In this document: piece after piece, positions 42,507 to 52,066 of the stretch
Position numbering within the stretch: position 1 is the first letter of the stretch
Layout: each line of letters begins with the position of its first letter
From: Rhizobium mongolense subsp. loessense
GTDB lineage: Bacteria; Pseudomonadota; Alphaproteobacteria; Rhizobiales; Rhizobiaceae
Reading direction: 5' to 3'
Assembly: GCF_900099775.1 (NCBI RefSeq)
Contig: NZ_FMTM01000004.1
Span: 310,001-374,000, forward strand
Length of the DNA: 64,000 nt
Made by a program: the position numbers and the translations under genes
The notes under the pieces: generated by a model
Seen by the model: the letters and a program-made list of their open reading frames with translations, nothing else
Database searches by the model: none
Told to the model about the DNA's origin: nothing

Positions 42507-43282
42507 CGACAACAGCTCGGCACAATATCACAAGACGCTGATGTTAGCACTACGAAGCCACGGCGACCCGGGCCGCGGGTTGTCCGCTGAGATGGCTGCA
42601 AATGCCTTTCATCAATCGATCGAGTGCCGCCTGACCTATTTCGCTTAGGTCGATGGCCGAATTAGTGAGAGGCAGGTCATTGCCGAGTAGTCCCTTTAGA
42701 CGAGTTATAAGGAAGTCTGGGATTCGCTACCATTCTCTTTCCTGCTTGCAGAGTGCAGAATGTGTGGTGTGGCAAGTTGAAACTTGGCTTAAGAAGAAGA
42801 CCTATCAAGCTGATTGTCGCCGTTGCGGTGCCCTCGAGTTTCCTTCTGCCGTTATCCGGACGGCACCCGTCGGTGCATGAACGAAGCTCTGTCAGTCCGA
42901 TTTCAATGCCTTTGGCAACCCACGTAGAACACCCGGCTCACTGCAGTCGACATACATCACTGGCGGCGGACGCTGCAGCTGGAAATCAATTTTCCGACTA
43001 CACTCCTGAAAAATTCTATCCAGCGCGTCAATCATTTCGAGGCTTTGAAGCTTTCGCGGGCGCGCGTTTTCCAAGAGAGCCCACCCAACAAGCAAAACGG
43101 CCGGCTATGATATCGAATGACCTCCCGTATTCGCATTGGCCTTTTGAGGCGCAGATAACCAGCCTCTTCATCCACGAACCTCTTCAACACGGCAGGAAGC
43201 TGGCGAACGCTGCAACAGCTGAGCTGGCAGATCGACGAGTGAAGGCTATCGACGAACAGCGACGTTCGGAAGGAGGGGGACA
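42507..43282. other. Long stretch without a convincing gene
   Basis: About 775 bases. A plus-strand frame from 42753 runs into the acyltransferase start but lacks a ribosome binding site and has no protein-like pattern. Lower GC than surroundings. Confidence 0.4.
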
Positions 43283-44368
43283 ATGCGCAATGCGAGGCTC
43301 AGCGCACGAGGGGACATGATCTACCCGGTTCAATATCTCAGAGCGTTCGCCGCAACAGCAGTCGTTGTCTATCATATCGGTTTCATCTTCGGCTGGGGGT
43401 GGCGGCCGCTCGCGGCTGGCGTCGATTTGTTTTTCGTCGTCAGCGGCTTCATTATGTGGTCGGTTACGGCCGGGAAACGTGTGAAGCCCGCCGAGTTTCT
43501 TTCGCATCGAATTATCAAGATCGTCCCGCTCTATTGGCTCTTCACCATAATATTTGTCGTTGGGGCGACGCTGTCTCCAGGGTCATTTGATGAGGCGTCC
43601 CCGACCTTTCCTGAGCTTGCGAAATCGCTGTTGTTTATTCCTTATTCCGCCCGGAACGGAGCTGATGGACCAGCGCTTGCCGTGGGGTGGACGCTCAACA
43701 TAGAAATGTACTTCTATCTCATTTTCTCGTCCGGGTTGGTCCTGAAGAAGAGGCATCGCTTAACCTATCTCACGGTGACCTTGGGAACGTTGATGCTGGC
43801 ACGATTTCTCTCCAGCGAAGTCGCCTCCCTGAACGTGGTCGCCTCGCCATTGCTGTTGGAGTTTCTCGCGGGCATTTTCATCGCCGTCTGGTACCTCTCC
43901 GGCAAGGCTCTTCCAAAAAACGCGGACATGCTGTTTATCGCATTGGGCGTAGCAGGTGTCGCGCTTTCGTTCTGGGTGGGACCGCCCGTGGGCGGATCTC
44001 GAAGAGTCTTAATGTGGGGATTACCCGCAGCACTTCTGTTGGCAGGTGCACTTTCGTGCGAGCGCAATGGAAGACAACGGAAGGTCGAGTTTCTTCGTTA
44101 CATCGGCGATGCCTCCTATGCTCTCTACCTCTCGCATGTGATCACCATTGCTTACTGCAAGTACATCCTTGACAAAACCGGGTTTGAGCCTAAGGACGCG
44201 TCGCTTAGCCAGCAGCTGAGCGTTTTCGCCGTCGTCTTCGTTGCGTGCATGGCTGTGGGGATCGCATGTTACTACGCGCTTGACAATCCATCCCATCAAT
44301 GGATGAAGCAGCGGTTGCGGCGTTATTGGGCACGCGCGACCACCAATGCGCGCCCTCTCCGTCCATGA
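43283..44368 (+). CDS. Acyltransferase family 3 membrane protein (ExoZ/OafA-like)
   Basis: 361 residues, about ten TM helices. The family signature is clear: YPVQYLRAFAATAVVVYHIG, GVDLFFVVSGFIMW, FLSHRIIKIVPLYWLFT (R-x-x-R-type cytosolic motif) and VGWTLNIEMYFYLIF. These enzymes O-acetylate or succinylate surface polysaccharides at the inner membrane; length and the GVDLFFVVSGF[IV] motif recall ExoZ. GGAGGGGGACA precedes ATG 43283. No polysaccharide synthesis genes are adjacent, so the substrate is unknown. Confidence 0.92.
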   Translation: MRNARLSARGDMIYPVQYLRAFAATAVVVYHIGFIFGWGWRPLAAGVDLFFVVSGFIMWSVTAGKRVKPAEFLSHRIIKIVPLYWLFTIIFVVGATLSPGSFDEASPTFPELAKSLLFIPYSARNGADGPALAVGWTLNIEMYFYLIFSSGLVLKKRHRLTYLTVTLGTLMLARFLSSEVASLNVVASPLLLEFLAGIFIAVWYLSGKALPKNADMLFIALGVAGVALSFWVGPPVGGSRRVLMWGLPAALLLAGALSCERNGRQRKVEFLRYIGDASYALYLSHVITIAYCKYILDKTGFEPKDASLSQQLSVFAVVFVACMAVGIACYYALDNPSHQWMKQRLRRYWARATTNARPLRP

Positions 44369-44768
44369 TGTCTTTGGTGCCTGATAGTCGCATCTGCTCT
44401 CGGCCAATCTGGCCGAATGGGCCGATCTCAGATCGGCCGAGCTGCTGGTTTCATTCTGGAGCAGCCACCCTGAGAAGATCCATCAATCAGCTAGCGTCGA
44501 TATAAGGATCCGCCGAGCGTCCAGAGCTGTCGGCACGGCCGCGAGATCTCTGTGAGCCGGATCGGTACGTCGACACGCTGAAGTTCAATCACATAAACGC
44601 CATTAATCGACAGGCATCGACCCTGAGTGTTGCAGCGTCGTGAACATTCCTTGCCCGGTACCTTCTGAATCCAGTTGCTCTCGTGCCTGCCGAAACCCGT
44701 CGTGTAGCCGTCCAATAGCCAAACTGGCTTCGACAGGAACGATCCCACCTTCCGACATGGCTGCTATG
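44369..44768. other. Intergenic, no convincing gene
   Basis: About 400 bases between convergent acyltransferase and CobW genes. GGCCGA-type short repeats around 44400-44440 could form a weak bidirectional terminator. Confidence 0.4.
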
Positions 44769-45854
44769 CTATGAAACGGAGCTACAACGGCATCTGTCAA
44801 AAGTCGCGCGAAGGTCCACTCCATCCAGGCCATCACGTGCTGCGATGGCGATTATCCGGGTTAGTGGCTCTTTGCCATTCCATTCGTCCCCGACTGTGAT
44901 ATCAACTCGCTTGCCGACAACCTGAAGAATGACCCGCCGGCCCGGTTCTTCGGCCGTATACACAACGCCTTTGCATCGGTAGACGCTGGCAGGAAGCTTG
45001 CGCACCGCTTCCCGCAATGGTTCCAGGGAAAGTGGCGCGTCCGTCTCGTAGCTCCATGTCTTGAAGGCTTGCAAGTGGTCATGCCGATGGCCTTGAGCGC
45101 TATGCTCACAATCATGTCCATCACAGTCGTGAGGATGGCTGTTATGGTCACGAGAAGATGTGCCATCGAGCCGGGAAGGATCGAACCGACCCACCGATAG
45201 CAGGATTTCCAAAGGCACGTCTCCGCGGGATGTCTGGACGAGCCGATAGCGGTGGAACCGGTCGTCGAGCCATGCCTTGATCCGCTCGATCTCCTTCTGG
45301 GTGACGAGATCGACCTTGTTGAGGATGAGCATGTCTGCAAATGCCACTTGGCGGAGCTTTAGTTCCATCATCTCCGGCGCAGCAAAGATCTGCTCTGCGT
45401 CCACGACGCACATGATGCTGTCCAGCCTGATGCGGTCGCGCAAATCTTCGTTCATGAAAGCTAGTGCGATTCCGGAAGGATCGGCCACCCCACTGGCCTC
45501 GAGCAGGACGAATTCGGGCTTTTCAGGACGAGCCATCACCTGCGTCACCGCTGCGACCAGATCCTCCCGGATGTTGCAGCATACACAGCCGTTGGCGAGA
45601 TTGATGACATCCCCGTCGCTTTCAATGCCGACAACCAGCTCGGCGTCGATGTTGATCGAACCGAAGTCGTTCACCAGCACCGCGACCCGAAGGCCGTGAC
45701 CGCCATTGAGAATGCGGTTCAGGAGTGTCGTCTTGCCTGCTCCGAGAAAGCCAGTGAGGACGGTCACCGGCACCGCCTGCGCGGCAGATTGCTGGGGCGC
45801 GCAGAACGACGCCGCTTCGGTATCGCTTGGCGGGGAGGTGATTACACGATCCAT
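44769..45854 (-). CDS. CobW/COG0523-family metallochaperone GTPase
   Basis: 361 residues. Walker A GFLGAGKTT, DFGSINIDAELV, the metal-binding GCVCCNI (C-x-C-C), Walker B/E-motif LLEASGVADP, LNKVD for guanine, then a His/Asp/Cys-rich segment (HNSHPHDCDGHDCEHSAQGH) and the C-terminal CobW domain. COG0523 proteins deliver Zn, Co, Fe or Mn to target enzymes using GTP. The start is 2 bases after the stop of the metallo-hydrolase gene, making that enzyme or its operon partners likely clients. GGGAG precedes the ATG. Confidence 0.93.
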   Translation of the reverse strand: MDRVITSPPSDTEAASFCAPQQSAAQAVPVTVLTGFLGAGKTTLLNRILNGGHGLRVAVLVNDFGSINIDAELVVGIESDGDVINLANGCVCCNIREDLVAAVTQVMARPEKPEFVLLEASGVADPSGIALAFMNEDLRDRIRLDSIMCVVDAEQIFAAPEMMELKLRQVAFADMLILNKVDLVTQKEIERIKAWLDDRFHRYRLVQTSRGDVPLEILLSVGRFDPSRLDGTSSRDHNSHPHDCDGHDCEHSAQGHRHDHLQAFKTWSYETDAPLSLEPLREAVRKLPASVYRCKGVVYTAEEPGRRVILQVVGKRVDITVGDEWNGKEPLTRIIAIAARDGLDGVDLRATFDRCRCSSVS

Positions 45855-45856
45855 CG

Positions 45857-47377
45857 CTACTCCCTGCTTCCTTCAATAGCGTCGATGATGGCCTGGATTT
45901 GCGCGGCCTTTTCCGAGAGCTTCGTCTGGGCCTGTTTTGCCTTCACCAGAGCCATTTCGCGGACATCGATCGTGTAGTCCCTCGGGTAATCCTTGTTCGG
46001 TTGGCGATACACATCCGGTGGGTAATATTTCTTGGGGTCGATGTCCCCGTTGAGTATTTCCGCCTCCAATTGGTCAGCAAGCGGATTTCGGGGATTTGGA
46101 AACGTGACCTTCAGATTTGTCGGCGTCAGGCCGAACAGTTCGACCGCCTCTGCGGGGCTTGGGCGTGCCATGTTGCCGGCATCCGGGATTGCAGCCTTGC
46201 GCGTCCAAATTGCGTCCTTGGTGACATTGACGACCACGACGTCTGGCGCGCCGAACTGGAACAATCCGCTGTAGTGAACGCGGATCCCGGCCGTGATCTC
46301 CGGGATCAACTCCTCGTCGTACGTCGTATGGGTGACCATCGCGAGGCGCGGCTGGATCTTGTCGAACATATAGCCCACCGCGTAGTGGGGGCTGTGAGCC
46401 TGGTCGATTGTCGTGCTCATGATGACGGACGGCATGCCCATTTTCATCGCCTGGAGGTTGGCCGTGTCCGGCTGCACCTCGGTCACAAACACGTCCACCC
46501 CCTTCGCCAATTCCAAAGAGCGTTCGTCCGGTCGACCGTCGCCGGTCCAGACGAACGATAACCCATTCCAGTCGAGCCTGTATGCCGAGGCGCCGTCCTT
46601 GGTGTGCGAACGCCGCCAGTGGCGGATGGTCACGCCGTCCTTGTCGTAGCAGACACCGTTGTCGTCCCGGAAATCGAACTCGTTGACCTCGACCTCGTAG
46701 CCGTCGCCGATCGGACAAGCGTTGAAGGAGTCCGTATGCCAACGTGTCATCATCTTCATCCCCTCGATCATCGTCTTGATGCCGTCCGCGGGCGTGCGGC
46801 CAGATGGACCATGCACGCGCAGCGGCTTCCAGCGCCCCATCCACGGGGCGAAGGCGAATAGATACGGCAGGTCCGCGTAGTGATCCACGTGAAGGTGGGT
46901 GAAGAAGATGTCGTTGACCACCGACAACGGCACGGCCATCGCGATGATGTTGCGCACGCAGCCGGAGCCGAAATCAAAGAAGAACCGCTTCCCGTTTCCG
47001 AGCTCCACCATGATGCAGGTGCCGGCCTGTGCACGCGTGACCGGGATCGGCGTACTGCCGATGAAGGCAATCCGCATCTCATCGGGTCCGAGCTGTTCCT
47101 GGCCCGGATAATACACGTTGTTGCTCACAAGGCTCGGAGTGGGTCGGTAGTAGGGTGGAAGCGTGATCCCGCCGCTCGGCACCCCACCATAAGGGTTTTT
47201 CGCATTGGCCGCGGCTGGTGTTTCCTCAGCCGTTTGCGCCGATGACACGGTAGCCGTTGACAGAGCCGCGGCTCCGGCCAGTCCTGCTGCCTTGAGTGCC
47301 TCGCGGCGGCTTATCGGCCGCTGACCAGCGCCAGCTTCATCACGTATGCTCTTTTCTTTTGTTATTTCCGGTTTCAT
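45857..47377 (-). CDS. Tat-exported metallo-beta-lactamase-fold hydrolase (GntH-like)
   Basis: 506 residues. The signal (RPISRREALKAAGLAGAAAL, with S-R-R) is of Tat type. The MBL motif FFTHLHVDHYADLPYLFAFA gives H-x-H-x-D-H; further His ligands are expected in HTKDG, DQAHSPHYAVGYM and VTHTTYDEE. Long homologues of this kind include one annotated in guanitoxin biosynthesis as GntH, an association I recall but cannot test. It probably folds with two metal ions in the cytosol before export. It is followed immediately by the CobW gene and preceded by a small secreted protein. Confidence 0.9.
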   Translation of the reverse strand: MKPEITKEKSIRDEAGAGQRPISRREALKAAGLAGAAALSTATVSSAQTAEETPAAANAKNPYGGVPSGGITLPPYYRPTPSLVSNNVYYPGQEQLGPDEMRIAFIGSTPIPVTRAQAGTCIMVELGNGKRFFFDFGSGCVRNIIAMAVPLSVVNDIFFTHLHVDHYADLPYLFAFAPWMGRWKPLRVHGPSGRTPADGIKTMIEGMKMMTRWHTDSFNACPIGDGYEVEVNEFDFRDDNGVCYDKDGVTIRHWRRSHTKDGASAYRLDWNGLSFVWTGDGRPDERSLELAKGVDVFVTEVQPDTANLQAMKMGMPSVIMSTTIDQAHSPHYAVGYMFDKIQPRLAMVTHTTYDEELIPEITAGIRVHYSGLFQFGAPDVVVVNVTKDAIWTRKAAIPDAGNMARPSPAEAVELFGLTPTNLKVTFPNPRNPLADQLEAEILNGDIDPKKYYPPDVYRQPNKDYPRDYTIDVREMALVKAKQAQTKLSEKAAQIQAIIDAIEGSRE

Positions 47378-47439
47378 GGCGCGTTTACCTCACCGATCGA
47401 AGCCCTCCGGGACGGTTTGATAAGCATTGAGGCAAAACC

Positions 47440-47652
47440 CTAGCAGTAGTAAACACCGGCCGCGCAGCGCCGCACCGTGCGCCGTGCCACCCCGGCGACG
47501 CTGACTGGCGTAAGGGGTCGTCCAACCCTCGCTTCGCTGGTCGCCACAAAACTGTGCACGCCCGGAATTGAAAGCTCCGATCCCAGTTCCAGCCCGAACA
47601 ACGCCACCATCCCCGCCAGCACGGCGATTTTGAGTTTCGTCGATATGTTCAT
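47440..47652 (-). CDS. Small secreted protein
   Basis: 70 residues. The N-terminal stretch STKLKIAVLAGMVALFGLEL is signal-like; the mature part SEARVGRPLTPVSVAGVARR, TVRRCAAGVYYC is basic with two Cys. The start overlaps the stop of the DUF2092 gene (ATGA), and GGAGGAGA lies upstream. The 'GVARRTVRR' end is a pattern I associate with small secreted partners of DUF2092 proteins. Function unknown. Confidence 0.75.
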   Translation of the reverse strand: MNISTKLKIAVLAGMVALFGLELGSELSIPGVHSFVATSEARVGRPLTPVSVAGVARRTVRRCAAGVYYC

Positions 47653-48428
47653 TTGGCATCTCCTCCGACAAAGTTATCTGGCAGCTCATCGATATCGATA
47701 AGTTGCTTCGGGTCGTCGACCTTGTTGGCGTCCGTCGGGGGCTTAAAGCTGAAATCCTCCGCGTCCAATTCTGCACCGCTCTTCCATTCGCTGAACTGGA
47801 CGCTGTATTGTGGCCCCTGGTCTATTTGACTGGACGTGATGATATATTTGCATGGGTACGGCTGTTCCCCTTGGGCGATCCATATCTGCCAGTCGACGTC
47901 CTTCGTCCGAAACGCGAGATGATCGCACTCAGTGCCGGCAATCACACCGCTGCCGAGATCCTTCACATCGACAACGTCGCGCATCAACTCGTCGTAGACG
48001 TTTGACAGAAGTAAATCAGCGCCCGGTACGGGCAGGTGATGCTTCGTTCTCAACTCCTCGATCAGATTGTCGATCGAACCGGGCACTTCGAACTGGGTGT
48101 AGAGATTGACGTCCTTGCCCATCAGCGTCAGGGACTTTCCGTCGAAGGTTATCTCGACATCGGCAAACCCGCCGGACCGTGTGGCGCGAATCTTGTCGGG
48201 GCGAGCCATTCCAACCTTGCCTGAACTCGCCAATTGCAGTTTCTGATGTTCTGTGGTGACGACCTCGAAACTGGTATCGTAGGCGAACGAGACGGTTTTT
48301 TGTCCCGCCAGATAGTCGGACATGGCTTTGACCAGCTCCTTGGCCTCCGCTTCGCCAGCCTTTGCGTTCGGACCCGTTCCAGACACAATGATCAGTGCCA
48401 GCATAGCCGTTTGCGCTGTCGTCCTCAT
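47649..48428 (-). CDS. DUF2092 periplasmic protein
   Basis: 259 residues with a signal peptide (TAMLALIIVSGTGPNAKA). DUF2092 landmarks: EAKELVKAMSDYLAGQKTVS, FDGKSLTLMGKDVNLYTQ, CDHLAFRTKDVDWQIWIAQG and PYPCKYIITS. The fold resembles LolA/LolB-like outer-membrane lipoprotein carriers, so binding a hydrophobic ligand is plausible. GGGAGG precedes the ATG. It is encoded between DUF3604 and the small secreted protein in the same minus-strand set. Confidence 0.9.
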   Translation of the reverse strand: MRTTAQTAMLALIIVSGTGPNAKAGEAEAKELVKAMSDYLAGQKTVSFAYDTSFEVVTTEHQKLQLASSGKVGMARPDKIRATRSGGFADVEITFDGKSLTLMGKDVNLYTQFEVPGSIDNLIEELRTKHHLPVPGADLLLSNVYDELMRDVVDVKDLGSGVIAGTECDHLAFRTKDVDWQIWIAQGEQPYPCKYIITSSQIDQGPQYSVQFSEWKSGAELDAEDFSFKPPTDANKVDDPKQLIDIDELPDNFVGGDAK

Positions 48429-48908
48429 CGAGGTAGCCTCCCTTGAACGTTCGTCAGGTATCGACCTGATCCGGAGTCATTTTGTGCAGGCTTCGAAAAT
48501 GCGTCTGTGGTCGAGGCGGAACGACGCGAGAGCCGCTGACCCGCTCGGCCCCAGACCCCGAGATGGTTTCCCCGACCACATTTCGCTGAACGCACCACTG
48601 GCACAACACCAGTTCAGCGTGTATATCTTGAGCAGTGAGAGGTCACCTAGGCATGTAGGCAGGCGAATCGAACCGGCCACCTATTTGGCAGCGGCTTTAG
48701 TTGTTCCCCATCGGCCGGAATGCCCGACATATAAGCGTCTGCTACTAAACGTACTCCGCAAATGCCGCTCCGTCCATAGGCTGTTGTCGACATTCCTCGG
48801 CCTCGGTCGAGAGGAATGTGTGAAGCGCTTAATTCGTCATCCAACCGTCGAGGCGAGCGGCGGCATCGCACGCACGAGCAGCGCAACCCGCAAATCCGAT
48901 AGCCCTGT
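48429..48908. other. Gap inside the minus-strand module, no gene recognised
   Basis: About 480 bases between the DUF3604 and DUF2092 genes. No convincing frame or hairpin; it may hold a separate promoter for DUF2092-MBL-CobW. Confidence 0.4.
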
Positions 48909-50870
48909 TCAAGGCGCAGGTGAATACCAAATCGGCGATGTGTAGGCGCGCTCCTGGATTTCCATCCTGGCTTCCGGCGGCACTTTTATGGCGTAGTATT
49001 TGGCGTCATGGGCGGTCCACCGCGGCGTCGGGATCTCCAGCACCCGGCCGTAGTAGAAGGCGCTTTGCGCTGGGTCGAATTCCGGGTCGGTCCAGACGGC
49101 GACCAGTTCGGGCGCTCCGATCGTGTTCTTCCACGTCGCATTGTTGATGTCGACCGTGGTACCCACCGCTGGCAGCTTGCCGTCGACGCCGGGCTTGCGG
49201 TCGCCCGACCAGGCGACGTCATAGATCTTTTCATGGACCTCGCCGGCGGCGTCGATCCAGCCCTTGACGATCTGGTAGCGGTCGAGGTTCGCGCCGATCG
49301 GGTCTTTGAGGGCGGCAACCAGGAAGGTCGGTGCCTTGCCTTCGGGCGCCGACACCAAGTCGCCGCCCATCGGCACGCCCTTGAGATAGCCGGCGATGGC
49401 GGGATTTCTGGTGTTGGCGTCATCGGCGTTGAAATCCCATCCGCCGAACAGGCGCACCGCCATGCGTGGACCGGTCGTGGCATAGGTTTCGCGCCGCTCC
49501 ATCGCATCCCACAGGGATTCGCGCGTGTTCTCCATGGCCCAAACGGCGGCGTAGCCCGACGCGGAAACCTCCCAGTCCATGATCTTAACGCCGGTTTGCT
49601 TGTTATCGATGAACGCGGCGGTGGTGCGCTGCCGGCTCGGCTCCTGGGGCACTGTCTTGCCGAAGAAATTGTCCTCCTCCAGCGCGCTCAGCGAGTTGTG
49701 CGCGTCACTACTGCCGATCAGTCCAAACTTGTACGGATTGGCCCCGAGTTGCCTGTCAAGCTTCAAGCCGTTTTTCAGCGCCGAGCGCGCATATTCGAAC
49801 TCCAGCATCTCCTTGGTCTTTGCGACGCTCCCGTCGAGGTTCCCCTTATCCCATCGCTCGAAATCGGCGAACTCATCGTTGGGCGACAGGAAAGGGTGCG
49901 CCTCGCTATCGCCCTTGGTCTGCGTCGCCTCGTAGAGCCGTTCCCACTTCAGGCGGGTTTCGGCATATTGGCTGTCGAGTCGCTTTCCCAAAGCCTCGAC
50001 GATCGGAAACATCGTGCCGTTGCTGAGGTTGCCGTTGTGTGCAATGGCCAGCACGTTTCCGCCGGTCTTGCTTTCGTAGGCTTCCATCCACTTCCAGAGG
50101 TCGACCGGATTATCGCTGCCCATGGGAGGATAGACCGTAAACGGTTCAACCTGGCTCGCCTTGTCGCCATTGTCGCGGAAGATGACGTTGCGATGCAGAT
50201 TGTTGCCGCCAGTATTGGACGTCCATTCGTAGCCGATGAAAGCGGTGAAACGGCCCGGATCGTTGTACTCCTCTGCCGCTGCAATAGTTTCCTGCCAGGC
50301 GCCCCGATAGGCGGTCGTGCCGGGAAAATACATCAGATCCTTGGGGAAGGTTCCATGGGAAAAAGCGACGATGATCTCGATCGCTGCATCGGCCCCCTTG
50401 CCAGATTGAATCATGTCGTACCATTTGCGGCCGGTCGGATCGGCGAGCATCGCAGGCTTGCCGGCAAACAGGTCGGGGAAGAAGCCCATATTGTCGGAAT
50501 GATCGGCAACGACGAGGAAGTCGAGCGGTCGCGACAGCTTTGCGGGCTGGCCAGTGGACGATGTGACCTCTTCGCCCCTGGCGAAGCGATAGGCGTCCCT
50601 TGGTCCCAGCCGGGCGCCAAAGGCGCCCGCGTCCATAGAGAAGGACGTATGCAGATGCGTGTCGCCGAAAAGCGGCCGCGTCGGGAACTTTCGGCCCGCA
50701 TAGGGCGAGTAGGGCCGCTTGGTCGGATAGAGCTGGTCGGCGGCGTCCTTGTTGAGAGTTCCAGAATCGAGGGCTGCCGTGTCGTCCTGCGACGCGACAG
50801 GTGATATGCCTGTCAGGGTTCCGAGAAGGATGACGGCCGAAGCAAGCAGCAATGGGTGATAGATTTTCAT
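48909..50870 (-). CDS. DUF3604 exported metal-dependent hydrolase-like protein
   Basis: 653 residues. A signal peptide (PLLLASAVILLGTLTGISPV) precedes the DUF3604 core: FGDTHLHTSFSMDAGAFG, DFLVVADHSDNMGF, TAFIGYEWTS, LAIAHNGNLSNG, LIGSSDAHNSL and ERRETYATTGPRM. The D-x-H-x-H, ADH and S-x-D-x-H elements are those of PHP-type metal centres, so a multinuclear metallo-phosphoesterase-like activity is likely. GGAGGAAACA precedes ATG 50870. Substrate unknown. It belongs to the CobW-associated set. Confidence 0.92.
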   Translation of the reverse strand: MKIYHPLLLASAVILLGTLTGISPVASQDDTAALDSGTLNKDAADQLYPTKRPYSPYAGRKFPTRPLFGDTHLHTSFSMDAGAFGARLGPRDAYRFARGEEVTSSTGQPAKLSRPLDFLVVADHSDNMGFFPDLFAGKPAMLADPTGRKWYDMIQSGKGADAAIEIIVAFSHGTFPKDLMYFPGTTAYRGAWQETIAAAEEYNDPGRFTAFIGYEWTSNTGGNNLHRNVIFRDNGDKASQVEPFTVYPPMGSDNPVDLWKWMEAYESKTGGNVLAIAHNGNLSNGTMFPIVEALGKRLDSQYAETRLKWERLYEATQTKGDSEAHPFLSPNDEFADFERWDKGNLDGSVAKTKEMLEFEYARSALKNGLKLDRQLGANPYKFGLIGSSDAHNSLSALEEDNFFGKTVPQEPSRQRTTAAFIDNKQTGVKIMDWEVSASGYAAVWAMENTRESLWDAMERRETYATTGPRMAVRLFGGWDFNADDANTRNPAIAGYLKGVPMGGDLVSAPEGKAPTFLVAALKDPIGANLDRYQIVKGWIDAAGEVHEKIYDVAWSGDRKPGVDGKLPAVGTTVDINNATWKNTIGAPELVAVWTDPEFDPAQSAFYYGRVLEIPTPRWTAHDAKYYAIKVPPEARMEIQERAYTSPIWYSPAP

Positions 50871-50927
50871 TGTTTCCTCCATGTTGTTCGGTTGCGCATG
50901 CCAAGCCAAGTGTTTCCTGGAAACTGC

Positions 50928-52046
50928 TCATCGAAGATCATCGAACGGAGTAAGCCCAGCCTCGAAACTCCCGCCGTCGTCGGCGCTTGAAAGGTATGTG
51001 GCGACTGCAAAATGCGATGCTTCGTCGAGCCCGATGCCAGTATTCAAGATTTCACGCAGCCGGGGCACGAAACGCGTCACTTTCCAGGCCAACAGATCAT
51101 TTGCGACATGGCCGGCAAGCTCGGGACGAACCGCTAGCAAACGTTCATATGCATCGATGATCGAGGGCCGCAATTCGACTGCCCCGCCTGTCCCCTGTAC
51201 GGACAGCGCCTTCACAATCTCGAGCAACTCACTGTTACTTCGACCCGATTTAACGAAATATTCTTCCGCAAGCCGCGTCACTCCGTCCGCGCCTGTCATC
51301 TCGATGAGCGCGGTGGCGTAAGCAGCGAGATTGGTCGTCAGCCTATACTTCGCCGCGGTCTTCAGTTTTGCGCGCACGAAGGCGATGTCGTCCGGTCGGT
51401 CCGACGTGCCGAGCATGAGGATGTAGAGCCCATGCCATTCGACATGAAAGAAGTCGTTGACGATTCGATAAATATCATCTCGCCCCACATTTGTTTTGAG
51501 ATTGCGCAGCGTTGCGTAGGGCGCGCGCCCGACCTCCAGAAAAGCCAGTTCCGCGAGCCGGCGATCTTCGTGCCGAAGGTAAGGGGCGAAGAACATCGCG
51601 CGTTCGGCTGGCGTCTTCGAGCCGGCATCCCAATCAGCGAGCTGGCGCATCACACCTTGATATTCACTTCCCGCCAGCCCTAGGCCCGTCCAGATCCCGC
51701 CGGGGCGGTTTTGAACGAGAATGACCCTAAGCATCGGATTGAGCCTGAGGGCGCGGCCTGTCATCGAATCGAGGAACAGAGGGATCGCGCTGCCGTCGTA
51801 ATGTCCCTTGAATGTTTCCTGGACCACGTAGGAGAAAGGCTTTACCGGATTCTCGCCGGCAAAAACCGCCGTACCACTTCCAATGACCTGATCGGCCTCC
51901 GTCTCTTGAGGATAGGGCAAGCAGAGCACGCAAGCGTGAGCGAGCGTCGGGACGACGAGGAAAGCAGCAGCAATCATGGGTATCAGCCAGGCCAGGATGG
52001 CGCTCACTGGCCCGCGAGCTGCAACTAACGCGAATGAGGTATCCAT
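50928..52046 (-). CDS. Hypothetical exported protein with Cys-rich start
   Basis: 372 residues. A hydrophobic N-terminal helix (LAWLIPMIAAAFLVVPTLAH) is followed by ACVLCLPYPQ, then a domain rich in short helices (APYLRHEDRRLAELAFLEVG, RLAEEYFVKSGRSNSELLEI) suggestive of a HEAT-like repeat solenoid. C-x-x-C right after the cleavage region could bind metal or haem or form a disulfide. I do not recognise the family. It lies between HupE and DUF3604 with 20- and 57-base gaps, so it is co-transcribed. Confidence 0.75.
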   Translation of the reverse strand: MDTSFALVAARGPVSAILAWLIPMIAAAFLVVPTLAHACVLCLPYPQETEADQVIGSGTAVFAGENPVKPFSYVVQETFKGHYDGSAIPLFLDSMTGRALRLNPMLRVILVQNRPGGIWTGLGLAGSEYQGVMRQLADWDAGSKTPAERAMFFAPYLRHEDRRLAELAFLEVGRAPYATLRNLKTNVGRDDIYRIVNDFFHVEWHGLYILMLGTSDRPDDIAFVRAKLKTAAKYRLTTNLAAYATALIEMTGADGVTRLAEEYFVKSGRSNSELLEIVKALSVQGTGGAVELRPSIIDAYERLLAVRPELAGHVANDLLAWKVTRFVPRLREILNTGIGLDEASHFAVATYLSSADDGGSFEAGLTPFDDLR

Positions 52047-52066
52047 GTGCCATCCCCCTGATGACC

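Noticed and set aside
42753..43319. 188-codon plus-strand frame before the acyltransferase
   Set aside because: Lacks a start signal and overlaps the well-supported acyltransferase start; no protein-like pattern.
49008..50804. 598-codon plus-strand frame opposite DUF3604
   Set aside because: Despite its length it is fully antisense to a signal-bearing conserved gene and has no recognisable motif.
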